Part shown: piece by piece, positions 42,844 to 52,300 of the stretch | Layout of the letters: every line of letters starts with the position of its first letter | Numbering within the stretch: position 1 is the stretch's first letter | NCBI GenBank assembly: GCA_047626155.1 | Contig: JBLHRR010000004.1 | Span: forward strand, 42,165 to 106,164 | Length of the DNA stretch: 64,000 nucleotides | Direction of reading: 5' to 3' | Source: CALGLS01 sp047626155 | Lineage (GTDB): Bacteria > Bacteroidota > Bacteroidia > Chitinophagales > Saprospiraceae | Notes under the pieces: model-generated | Told to the model about the DNA's origin: nothing | The model's database searches: none | What the model saw: only the letters and a program-made list of their open reading frames with translations | Program-made: the position numbers and the translations under genes

Positions 42844-44295
42844 CTATTGCAAATCAGCTGTAGCAGAATAAACTTCTCCGTTAAAGGAAAGTGTTAATTT
42901 ATAATTACCAGCAGCCGTCATTGTTAGGTTATCACCATCAACTTCTAGAAAGCTAAGACCACCACCTAAGTTTAGGTCCCAAGCACCACCTGCGCGGATT
43001 TTCCATCCATCCGTTGTGAAGTCACCTGTTGCTACATAAGTCGTAATTCCAGTAGTGGCATCCATGCTTTCTAAAGTCATTACGCTATCATCATCCCAAT
43101 TAGCACTTGGAGAACCATCACCAATAAGCCCCCATCCACCAAGATCCATTGTGCCGGTCCAGGTTACACCTTCATCAGCAGTAGAAATAGTTACGTAATA
43201 GGTACCAGCTCCAGGAGTAGCAATGTTGGCCCCGCTTTGAGTAAGTGCATCAATAGTTCCTCCTACATCAAATGCCCAATCGTCATTTGTTCTGAATTTG
43301 AATTCACCAACATCAGTCAAGCTAACAACACCATACCAGGTGTGTACGCCAGCATCTTCTTTGTGAAACATGTTTTGGTCAGAATCCCAACCACTTGTAG
43401 TGGCATCACCGATGATACCAAACTGGTAATCATTTGGATTGAAAGTAATTACTGGAGCATCACCTGTACGATCCAACGTTAACTTAAATCCATCTTGTGG
43501 CGTCCAATCAACCGTTACAGTATATGCACCATCTTCTGTTTGCTCGATGTTCGGAGCGTCGTTACCATTTTTTAAATCATCAACTGTACCACCAAAGTTG
43601 GTGTAGAATTGATAACCATTGGCAGCGTCAGCCAAACTACCGTTCGGATCTATTTTTCTAGCGATACTCCAACGACAGTTAAAACGAACTTTAAATTGTC
43701 CGCTTCTTAAAATGACCTCCGTTGCAGACCAAGAGCCACCAGTAGCGTCTACACTACCAGCCAAAGGAGTATCATTATCCCATGCGCCTTCGGTTGCATT
43801 ACCAATCAAAGCAGGAGCATCGATTTTATATAGCACTAACTCGCTGGTCATTTGATCATGTGTTACTCGATATAGGCCGCTCGTTGCTACGTTGAAAGCA
43901 GCACCACCTGAAGAGGTAGTTACAAGGGTATAGTCATTAAATGCACAAATAGAACCATCATCGGTTATAGTTGTGGGAGTTCCTCCAAGAGTATCAGTTG
44001 CAACTTTACTAGTAACTTGAATTATACTGTAATCACCTGCCTCTAAGTGCATGTAACCTCCTACAAAACCAGAACGATCCTGAGACAAAAAGCTTTCTGC
44101 TTCAACGGTCTCTGTGCTTAACTTCGCGGAAGAAGCAGGGTTGGCCCCCGTTAAGGCTAAATACAATCCGTCTCCAACATTAATATCACCATCTCCGGTA
44201 TCAATAACGATGTCGTCGTCGCTACCACAAGAAGTAAACAATAATGCTCCTGAAACCAAGAGTAAACTGAGTAATTTAATCCAATTATTTTTCAT
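42844..44295 (-). CDS. SusE/SusF-like starch-binding outer-membrane lipoprotein
   Basis: The 483-residue lipoprotein has lipobox FTSC (Cys23) followed by GSDDDIVID, an acidic run like the Bacteroidota lipoprotein export signal for the cell surface. Three or more beta-sandwich modules follow; related motifs recur: ALIGNATEGAWDNDTPL, FGIIGDATTSGWDSDQNM and WGLIGDGSPSANWDDD. These are typical of SusE/SusF domains that bind starch with aromatic residues. A fourth, N-terminal module (about 40-160) is more divergent. Unlike the Bacteroides order susC-susD-susE-susF, this gene precedes susC and is separated from it by a terminator. Confidence 0.85.
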   Translation of the reverse strand: MKNNWIKLLSLLLVSGALLFTSCGSDDDIVIDTGDGDINVGDGLYLALTGANPASSAKLSTETVEAESFLSQDRSGFVGGYMHLEAGDYSIIQVTSKVATDTLGGTPTTITDDGSICAFNDYTLVTTSSGGAAFNVATSGLYRVTHDQMTSELVLYKIDAPALIGNATEGAWDNDTPLAGSVDATGGSWSATEVILRSGQFKVRFNCRWSIARKIDPNGSLADAANGYQFYTNFGGTVDDLKNGNDAPNIEQTEDGAYTVTVDWTPQDGFKLTLDRTGDAPVITFNPNDYQFGIIGDATTSGWDSDQNMFHKEDAGVHTWYGVVSLTDVGEFKFRTNDDWAFDVGGTIDALTQSGANIATPGAGTYYVTISTADEGVTWTGTMDLGGWGLIGDGSPSANWDDDSVMTLESMDATTGITTYVATGDFTTDGWKIRAGGAWDLNLGGGLSFLEVDGDNLTMTAAGNYKLTLSFNGEVYSATADLQ

Positions 44296-44613
44296 GTTTG
44301 AAATAATTTTGTTATATAAATAATTAATAAGATAAGTCTAATGTAGTATCTGTAATTCTACTTGCACAATAGCGCTGGAATTATAAAAAATCATTTTAAG
44401 CCTAAGGTTGATTTACATCAACAAGGCTTTATTTTTTAAGATAGTTAGTAAATTGCGAGTAGAAAACGTTTAATTTTTCATAATTAATGCTTTTGCAATT
44501 TCAAAACAAAGTTAAGCCCCCGAAACAGCAGCATCTAATTTTTTTTTATCAAAACATTTGCATATTTTACCTTTTTACGAAAAAATGTGATTTTTGGGTA
44601 AAAAAAACAAAGT
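44296..44613. promoter_or_regulatory. Divergent regulatory region of the starch locus
   Basis: This 318-base region separates the minus-strand SusE/F gene from the plus-strand AraC regulator. It contains the imperfect hairpin at 44398-44429 (aagcc...gttgat-ttac-atcaac...ggctt), a plausible operator. The AraC protein or a maltose-responsive regulator might bind here (inference). No ORF with coding character is seen. Confidence 0.45.
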
Positions 44614-45459
44614 ATGCGTCCACAATTAGAAACAGTACATTTTCTTCCAGCTTCTCCCTCTATCAAATATTTTGCTTACAAGAATCCAGACTTAAAACCC
44701 TATTGGCATCATCACCCTGAGGTTGAGATTTCGTATATGATCAAAGGGAAAGGATTACGTTATGTAGGAGATGCGATTCAGTCGTTTGAGGAAGGAGAGT
44801 TACTTTTGTTGGGGGAGAGTTTGCCCCATGATAGTATTTCTAAGAACGAAGGCCCGGAAGATTACAAAGAGGTTTTGGTCCTTCAATTTTCTAAAAATAT
44901 TTTCCAATCCTTTCCAGAGTGCAAACCTTTGTCTCAATTATGCGAAGATGCCCAATATGGTTTTTCTTACAACAATCCAAGTTCTGCGTTGGTGAAGAAA
45001 ATCGTATCGTTAGGTGAACTAAAGCCGCTCCAAAAATTAATTAGTTTGCTGGGAATATTGAATTTGATGGATGCCGATAAGAATAGAAAAACGTTATCGA
45101 GTATTTCGTTTGCACAAAATCCGATGCACGGAAAATTTCAAAATAAAACGGCACTGGTCACTCAATACATACTCAATCATTTGGACAAGCCCTTGTCCTT
45201 AAATCAAATTGCCACCTTTAGTGGGATGACACCTAATTCATTTTGTCGTTGGTTTAAAAAATCTAATCGTAGTAATTTTATCACTTACCTCAATACGGCG
45301 CGTATTGAGCGTGCCTGCCAATATTTAGTCGAAACAGATTGGAAGTCATCAGAGATTGCTTATAAAACGGGCTTTGAGAATATCAGCCATTTTAATCGAA
45401 TTTTTAAAAAAGTAAAACAACAGTCCCCTAGTAGCTATAGGAAAAGTATCATCTATTAA
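44614..45459 (+). CDS. AraC-family transcriptional regulator
   Basis: The 281-residue protein has an N-terminal cupin sensor domain (about 15-100, PYWHHHPEVEISYMIKGKG, GELLLLGESLPHD) and a C-terminal AraC domain with two helix-turn-helix motifs (about 180-281). LSLNQIATFSGMTPNSFCRW is the first, and SSEIAYKTGFENISHFNRIF followed by KKVKQQSPSSYR is the second and the signature. It is probably a local regulator responding to a sugar. It sits between the SusE/F gene and a GH13 gene 53 bases downstream, so it likely controls the starch locus (inference). Confidence 0.9.
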   Translation: MRPQLETVHFLPASPSIKYFAYKNPDLKPYWHHHPEVEISYMIKGKGLRYVGDAIQSFEEGELLLLGESLPHDSISKNEGPEDYKEVLVLQFSKNIFQSFPECKPLSQLCEDAQYGFSYNNPSSALVKKIVSLGELKPLQKLISLLGILNLMDADKNRKTLSSISFAQNPMHGKFQNKTALVTQYILNHLDKPLSLNQIATFSGMTPNSFCRWFKKSNRSNFITYLNTARIERACQYLVETDWKSSEIAYKTGFENISHFNRIFKKVKQQSPSSYRKSIIY

Positions 45460-45512
45460 ATGGTATCTATTATCTTGTATTCTACCGAGGTGACCTTAGA
45501 TAATAAATTTTT

Positions 45513-47363
45513 ATGAAAAAGTTATACTCCGTTCTGCTTTGCTCCCTTTTTCTAATTTTTAGTGTTAGTGCACAAAAAAGCATTGACCGAATTGAGCCGC
45601 CTAATTGGTGGGTTGGCATGCAAGTCACCGAACTACAATTGTTGGTACATGGTGAAGACATTGGTGCATGGGAACCCAGGATTCCTTATGATGGCATCCG
45701 TGTTCAACAAGTGATTCGAGTTGAAAACGCTAATTACTTATTCATCGATTTACAATTGGATAAATCCGTAAAAGCAGGCACTTTCGATATTGTTTTTTAT
45801 AAAAATAAAAAGGAAGTGGAACGTCATCCTTATACTTTGTCAGAAAGAAAAAAAGATGCGCCACAACAAAAAGGATTTGATACTTCAGATGTGCTCTATC
45901 TCATTACACCAGATCGATTCGCCAACGGCGACCCAGGTAATGATGAACTGGCAACTTTAAAAGAAGGCAAAAATAGAAGTTTCAAAGGCGGTCGACATGG
46001 TGGAGATATTCAAGGGATTATCAATCAATTGGATTATATCAAAGAAATGGGTTTCACCTCAATTTGGCTCAACCCCCTTTTGGAAAATGACATGAAGGAA
46101 TATTCTTATCATGGTTATTCAACTACAGATTTCTATAAAGTCGATCCTCGTTTTGGTAGCAATCAATTGTATCAACAACTCGCCACTGAAGCCGGTAAAA
46201 AGGGGATTAAGGTCATCATGGATATGATTGTCAACCATTGTGGTTTATATCATTGGTGGATGGGAGATTTACCAACAGCTGACTGGGTTAACCAGTGGGA
46301 AAATTACACGGGAACCAATCATCGAAAAACTCTTTTGCAAGATCCTTATGCTTCTGAACTTGATAAAAAAATATTCACAGATGGTTGGTTTGTCCCGACC
46401 ATGCCTGATCTCAATCAACGTAATCCATTGATGGCAAATTATCTGACTCAAAACGCGATTTGGTGGATTGAATACCTCGGTTTGGCCGGAATCCGTATGG
46501 ACACTTATCCTTATCCTGATATGGATTATATGACGGAATGGACCCGTCGCGTCATGGAGGAATATCCAAATTTCAATGTGGTCGGTGAAGAGTGGTATCT
46601 GACTCCTTCTACTGTTGCTTATTGGCAAGCGGGTAAGGAAAACCCTAATGGCTACATTTCGTATTTGCCGGGTCTGATGGATTTTCCGGTGCAAGACGCT
46701 CTGGTAAAAGCAATCAAAGAAGAAGACGGTTGGGGCACCGGATGGATTAAATTGTATGAAACCATTGCTCAGGATTTTTTGTATGCTGATCCCTATCGTT
46801 TGGTTATTTTTCCTGACAATCATGACATGAGTCGCATATTCACGCAGTTAGACGAAAGCTATGCTGATTTCCAATTGGCCATGGCCTTTTTTATGACGAC
46901 GCGTGGTATTCCTCAATTGTATTATGGCACTGAAATATTAATGACCAATCCTGGTACAACTGATCACGGCATTATTCGTAGTGATTTTCCTGGTGGGTGG
47001 GAAGGAGATGAGGTAGACCCTACAACGGGTAAGGGTTTGACCAAGCAACAATTAAAAGGGCAATCTTTTTTAAGAAAATTAATGCAATGGCGGAATCAAA
47101 CACCGGCGATTCATTCTGGAAAACTGAAGCATTTTGCACCAGTAGATGGGGTTTATGTTTATTTCCGATACGATGAAAATGGGCTATATATGATTATTTT
47201 AAATAAGAACAAAGCGCCTTATGATTTGGACTTAAATCGATTTGGTGAACTACTAGAAGATAGCAGTAAAGGGACTGATGTTTTGAATAATAGTGTCTTC
47301 GATTTTTCTATAGGGCGAATTAGCTTACCTACCCATTTACCTTTAATATTGAAAATAGAGTAA
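45513..47363 (+). CDS. GH13 enzyme, neopullulanase/cyclomaltodextrinase type (SusA-like)
   Basis: The 616-residue protein has a signal peptide (1-20, SVSAQ). An N-terminal immunoglobulin-like domain follows (about 22-130, IEPPNWWVGMQVTELQLLVHG), characteristic of cyclomaltodextrinase/neopullulanase enzymes. The GH13 barrel shows LYLITPDRFANGD, GGDIQGIINQLDYIKEMG, MDMIVNHCG, GIRMDTYPYPD (nucleophile Asp), NVVGEEW (acid Glu) and FPDNHDMSR (transition-state Asp). No T9SS tail is present, so it is predicted to stay in the periplasm and cut imported malto-oligosaccharides, as SusA does. It probably shares a transcript with the AraC regulator. Confidence 0.92.
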   Translation: MKKLYSVLLCSLFLIFSVSAQKSIDRIEPPNWWVGMQVTELQLLVHGEDIGAWEPRIPYDGIRVQQVIRVENANYLFIDLQLDKSVKAGTFDIVFYKNKKEVERHPYTLSERKKDAPQQKGFDTSDVLYLITPDRFANGDPGNDELATLKEGKNRSFKGGRHGGDIQGIINQLDYIKEMGFTSIWLNPLLENDMKEYSYHGYSTTDFYKVDPRFGSNQLYQQLATEAGKKGIKVIMDMIVNHCGLYHWWMGDLPTADWVNQWENYTGTNHRKTLLQDPYASELDKKIFTDGWFVPTMPDLNQRNPLMANYLTQNAIWWIEYLGLAGIRMDTYPYPDMDYMTEWTRRVMEEYPNFNVVGEEWYLTPSTVAYWQAGKENPNGYISYLPGLMDFPVQDALVKAIKEEDGWGTGWIKLYETIAQDFLYADPYRLVIFPDNHDMSRIFTQLDESYADFQLAMAFFMTTRGIPQLYYGTEILMTNPGTTDHGIIRSDFPGGWEGDEVDPTTGKGLTKQQLKGQSFLRKLMQWRNQTPAIHSGKLKHFAPVDGVYVYFRYDENGLYMIILNKNKAPYDLDLNRFGELLEDSSKGTDVLNNSVFDFSIGRISLPTHLPLILKIE

Positions 47364-47383
47364 TGGGGGCTTTTGTTTTTGGG

Positions 47384-47432
47384 ATTAAACTTATTCGCGG
47401 TTGCTGTCACGGCCTCCGCGAATAAGTTTAAT
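47384..47432. terminator. Perfect 17-bp stem-loop after the SusA-like gene
   Basis: attaaacttattcgcgg (47384-47400) is perfectly complementary to 47416-47432 with a 15-base loop. It lies 20 bases after the stop codon. T-runs are weak on the 3' side, so it may be a terminator or another palindromic element. Confidence 0.65.
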
Positions 47433-47552
47433 ACAACTGGAGCAACTTATTGAGATAGATTATTGGGTCACGGCAGTATTTAAAACCCTTTCTGAATTAG
47501 AATGTTTTAGAGCTAATTTTTCAATAGCCCAGCACTAATTTTTTTAATAAAA

Positions 47553-47742
47553 TCAATTGTAGTCTCCCTCGAAGCCACTTGTAGTTTTTTGAATTAAACT
47601 ATCTTTTTTGTAAATAGCAATATTAACCGCAATCAGTTCTTCATTGGTATGTTTATCATTTACGATACCCTTGAATAACTGTCTGACCAATCAAGCCACA
47701 GCAAAACACAAAACCAGTTACCAATGTTAAAATCTGTTTCAT
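47553..47742 (-). pseudogene. Frameshifted remnant of an exported CarboxypepD-regulatory-like protein
   Basis: From ATG 47742 the frame reads MKQILTLVTGFVFCCGLIGQ as a signal peptide, then TVIQG, then breaks at a probable one-base insertion near 47670. In the next frame it continues IVNDKHTNEELIAVNIAIYK and KKDSLIQKTTSGFEGDYN before a stop. This is the start of a carboxypeptidase-regulatory-like domain (pattern GxVxDxxTxEELxxVNIxxY). Both the frameshift and the early stop, with no further barrel or peptidase sequence, mark it as a fragment. The original gene could have been a TonB-linked or surface protein. Confidence 0.6.
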
Positions 47743-47959
47743 AATCCCAATATTTTCGAGTGAGTAAAAAGCCCAACGCCCTTTACAAAGTACTAGAATA
47801 ATAAGGAGATACGGAATAGAGAAATAGCAAGCAAGTAAGCTGATTGGCTGGATACCTGTTTTGCTGTTTGAACGCAAGCTTAGGGTTAAATGTAAAAAGC
47901 TGGTTTCTTTCGCACTTAGAGACACTGTTGATTAAAGATTCTCGACAACGAAAGGGGCC

Positions 47960-49129
47960 CTATTTAAAACTGTTCAAACCCTCTATCTCCAAACACCCAT
48001 TAAACCCCTGAAAGTCAGCCAAAGCCTTCTTTAAAATCGGAAACAACTTTTCCTTATTTTTCACCTGCCCTTCCTCCCAAACCAAATTCTTAACCACCAG
48101 CACCTCCGCCTTCCGATCCACCTTCAAATCGATCTGCCCCACAAAGTCCGTCCCAAACAATAAAGGCAAACTGAAATATCCCACCTTGCGTTTTGCTGCC
48201 GTGACATAACATTCCAATGTATACTCAAAATCAAAAAGCTCCCGCATCCTTTTTCGCTGAATGACGAGGTTGTCAAAAGGAGAAAGAATCTTCATTTGCT
48301 TTTTACTTCGACTCGTTTCGAAGGCAGCTAAGTCTTTTTGTATCGCATAATAAGTTGATGTTTCCAATCCTTTTATGGAGACTTCCGTCAACACCTTCTC
48401 TTCTACCAATTCATTTATTAATTGTTCTAAATTACTTTTCGGAATGGTAATCAAATGTCCAACTTCGCGAGATTTCATTAAGCCATTGGCCTTGAGGTCC
48501 CTTAAGATGAGGTGTTTGTAATACTCTTGTTCAGAAGGTAGCCGCGTATCCACATGATCTGGCAAAATTCGTTCCTTCAGGTCGAATACCTTTTGAAATC
48601 CTTTCCTTCCAGTTACCATCAATTCCCCTTCCATAAATAATTGCCGCAAAGCCTGATTGACCGGGTGGCCGCCCCAGGCATGATGATAAGAAAGGCTTTT
48701 GTCTTTTTTGAAATCCCTACCCATTTTTGGACCTTCTGCCTTTACCTGATCATAGGCCCATTTCATCCATTTCTTATCTCGCTTTCGCCAATGCCCTTTT
48801 CCAGCTTTTATTTTTTCCATATGAAACAAGCTAAAACGAAAGTCTTTCATTGGTAAGTAACTCGCGGCATGTGCCCAGTATTCAAAAACATGCCGTTGTT
48901 GTTCAATATTTTCTAACAATTCAGGCACGTAATCAGAGACTCTGGTCGAAAGCACATGATGATGCGCCCTCGCGATGACAGAGATGGTATCGATTTGAAT
49001 ATATCCGAGATGCTCGACTACCTTTCGGGTTCCTTTTTCTCCGGAATAGTTTTCTTTACCAGAAAGTAATTGGTTGGAGACGATAAAAGATCGAGCTTGT
49101 TTTAAGGAGAGTGTTGGGTTTTTTTTCAA
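47960..49129 (-). CDS. Winged-helix DNA-binding protein, YcaQ/AlkZ-like DNA glycosylase family
   Basis: The 389-residue protein belongs to the HTH_42 family. It shows LSLKQARSFIVSNQLL, the catalytic-type motif Q45-I46-D47 in GYIQIDTIS, ARAHHHVLSTRV, YWAHAASYLPM, and the C-terminal ILSPFDNLVIQRKRMRELFDF and YEC-like motifs. Within this family AlkZ carries QxQ and YcaQ-type members carry QxD; both excise bulky or crosslinked alkylated bases. The present QID fits the YcaQ class. No ATG exists at the N-terminus: the frame has a stop at 49133-49135 and translation must start at TTG 49129, just before a run of eight A, which could also hide a sequencing indel. It appears monocistronic. Confidence 0.85.
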   Translation of the reverse strand: MKKNPTLSLKQARSFIVSNQLLSGKENYSGEKGTRKVVEHLGYIQIDTISVIARAHHHVLSTRVSDYVPELLENIEQQRHVFEYWAHAASYLPMKDFRFSLFHMEKIKAGKGHWRKRDKKWMKWAYDQVKAEGPKMGRDFKKDKSLSYHHAWGGHPVNQALRQLFMEGELMVTGRKGFQKVFDLKERILPDHVDTRLPSEQEYYKHLILRDLKANGLMKSREVGHLITIPKSNLEQLINELVEEKVLTEVSIKGLETSTYYAIQKDLAAFETSRSKKQMKILSPFDNLVIQRKRMRELFDFEYTLECYVTAAKRKVGYFSLPLLFGTDFVGQIDLKVDRKAEVLVVKNLVWEEGQVKNKEKLFPILKKALADFQGFNGCLEIEGLNSFK

Positions 49130-49307
49130 AATCTAGAAGGAGTTAGGTGTAGTAACTAGGCAATACTGCTTGACAAAAGAGCAACTTTTATCCATTTTTT
49201 ATTCCAAGAAAGGACGCTGTTCAAATATTATTACTCGCTTAATCTACCTCTTTTTTGTATAGATAAAGCGAGTAATAGAGATGGCTTTTCTATTTCCTGC
49301 CTTGGGC

Positions 49308-52300
49308 CTACTTCAAAATCGTCACATTCCCCTTGTCCACAAACTGCTCCCCGCCAATACAATCCACCTCCAGATAATAACCAAAGACATCCGGCGCCAA
49401 GCGTCTACCTTTGAAACTCCCATCCCAAAAACCATCAATCTCAAAAGTCTCAAAAACCTTTTCGCCCCAGCGATTGAAAATCATTAAATGCAATCGTTCA
49501 ATGCTATTGCCAAAAACGCGGAGTTCATCATTTTCATTGTCCCCGTTCGGTGTGAAAGCATTTGGCATAAATATATGCGGTGGTAAACAAATAGGAGTTG
49601 TCGTTCTGGTTTGTATTGTAAACTCATTGTTACAGCCGATACTGTCTGTTAGTATAACCATATATTCGGTGTCCACTAAAGGACTAGCTAAAGGATTATT
49701 ACAGTCATCACAACTCAGGCCCTCTGAAGGCGACCAACTATAGTTGTAGTAATCAGGGAATGGCCCCAGCGCAACGGTATCTCCCAGCTCAACGGTGATT
49801 TCTGAAAGAATGGTTATCACCGGATTTGCCCGAACATCAAGTGTAAGACAATGTGTACTGTCACAACCCGCAAAAGTAGATATTGTATTGCAATACGTTC
49901 CAGCGGTATTATAAGTAATGCCATCAACGGTTATGCTTTGCCCTTCACAAATGACCAGCGCTTCGTCCGTATTGATCTCCACACTTTCTTCTATGGCAAT
50001 ACAGTGAATACTATCACAACCTGTAAACTGACTAATCATAGTATCACAATAAACTCCTGGCGTTGAAATCAATTGGCCAAAAACCAGAATGGTATCTCCT
50101 TCACAAAGAGACCTATCTTCATCTGTCGCAGATCCGCTTAGTAAATTAACGGAAACCGAAACAGTAGAAGAACAACCTATCGCATCACTTCCTATCAGTG
50201 TATAGGTGGTTGAAACTTCCGGAGAGGCATATGGCTCCGGGCAATTTGTACAGCTCAGACCTTGAGCAGGCGACCAGGAGAAATTCAAGGCACCGTTAAA
50301 GTTTAGTAATACAGAATCACCAAAGCAAAGAGAAGTACTTGTTTCTCCAACCAATGTTGGGGCCGCTCCAAAATCAACCAAAATTTGATCGGTAGCCTGA
50401 CAGCCGTCGGCATTGGTAACGGTTACACTATAAGTTGTAGCCATATTGTTGATGATCGTAGGAGTTGGACTGTTTGGATCATCTAAGAAGTCAGCAGGGG
50501 CCCATTGGTAATTATATCCAGCATCAAAAAAGGCTTGCAATTGAACGATACTGCTTTCGCAAAATAAGGTGTCGTTTCCTGCAAAGGCAATCGGGGGTTC
50601 TACAATCGTTACCTGAATACTATCGGTGCCATTGCAACCAAAGTCATCCGTTAATTGAACGCTGTACACCGCATCCGATGTTGGCGAAACCAATTGAGTG
50701 GAATTTAATGGATTAATGATTCCAGGTCCTGTCCAAAAGTAACTGGCAGCATCGGTGGCTTGCAATAAAACTGTATCACCAAAACAAAGGCTTGCGCTAC
50801 TGCTGTTGATACTTGGTTGTGGTTGTAAAACCAACGTGAAATTGTAAGCGGTAACACAACCTTCTCCGTCATCTTCGGTAAGTATATAAGTATTCGTAAT
50901 AGTATTGTTGGACGTATTCGTTAAATCTATTTCTGTTGTTGGGCATTCGTCGCAAGTTATTCCCGTTGCTGGTGTCCACTGGTAAACTGCACCTGGATTA
51001 CCAGGAATTCCAATGGCTTGACTTTCGCCAGAACATAAAGAAACGTCGTCCGGAATAATATAGTTTATTGTACTGTTCAGAATTTGTTCATCCCCGTTAC
51101 AGGCACAATGCTTTGCTTCATCTAGAACTGCAATAAGATCGCAGGCCTGGCCGATAGATGTGGTGAAACTACCAGAAAGTGTGATGTCACCTCCGTTAGG
51201 AATTGTATTGTTATAGTTATCACTAAAAACAAAAATATCACCAGGCGTCCAGGAGCCAGAGTTGTCTGTGTCCTGATAGAAGTCAAGAATAATTGGGGCT
51301 TGAGAAAGGAAACCATCATTACCAACAAGAATGTTAAAGTCAATGATTTCGTTGGCGCCAAAGGGCGTGACGGTTATTTCAAGATCACTGAGGTCGTAAG
51401 CCGCCCGATCTATGTTTAGTTGTAAAATATTACTGCCTGTTTCAATAAGAATATCACAGACGGAATTGTCTAGCGCACAAAGCGCAGAGGCAGGGCCGAC
51501 TGTTTGAAGTAAGGCGAGCTGAGGGCCACAGTCTAAGGCGGAAAAACCAGCAATCATAAATTGAAAGGCAATGGCTGTTCCCGGATTAATACCAGGTATC
51601 AATGGCCATTTTAAAATGTGCAAATTGTTATTGATCGAAACATTCGGTTCTTGAATACTGGCATTTGTATTTCCGCTAATAGAATTAGAAACATAACTGA
51701 TACCCGAAGGTAAAGTGATAAAAATACTATCGCCGTTTAATGTAATTTCGTCAGCAGTAATATTAACTTCCATTGAAATACTATCCTGGCAACTTATAGG
51801 TTGATCACTACTCAGCGCACTGATAGAAGAATTATAAGGAGGGGGTAAACCATTTAAAAGAATTGGATCTGCAGCCTCTGCCAGCGTATTGGTTGGAATA
51901 CCGCAAACTTGCTCTGCATTAGCAAACAGAATAGGGTAAGAACCTGCAATGAAATCACAATCAGTAAAGAGCTTGAATCGAATTTGGAAAGCATGATCCG
52001 GAGTGAAAATGAAACCGGGCAGGCCGTTTTGACCAATGCTATCCTGTAGAAATGATACATCCCAAAGGAATGTACCGGTACCTGTATCTACGGGGTCCGC
52101 CACCGATGAGAAAGGACCATCAACAGGATAGGCAATTTCACTGGAGCCAGGAATAATGTAAGCACCAGGAGGGAGTTGTATTTCTATTGTTGGGTTGTAA
52201 GCCGCTCCCAGATTGGCATTGAAAACATTAACCGTATAATAATCGATAGTATCGCAAAGGAAGTGCGGCCCATTTGGGCTTTCCAAGGATTGCTCTAAGG

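Noticed and set aside
47743..47925. Upstream extension of the frame of the 47742 remnant, with a hydrophobic stretch.
   Set aside because: The internal ATG at 47742 starts a clean signal peptide; the preceding residues do not resemble a known domain.
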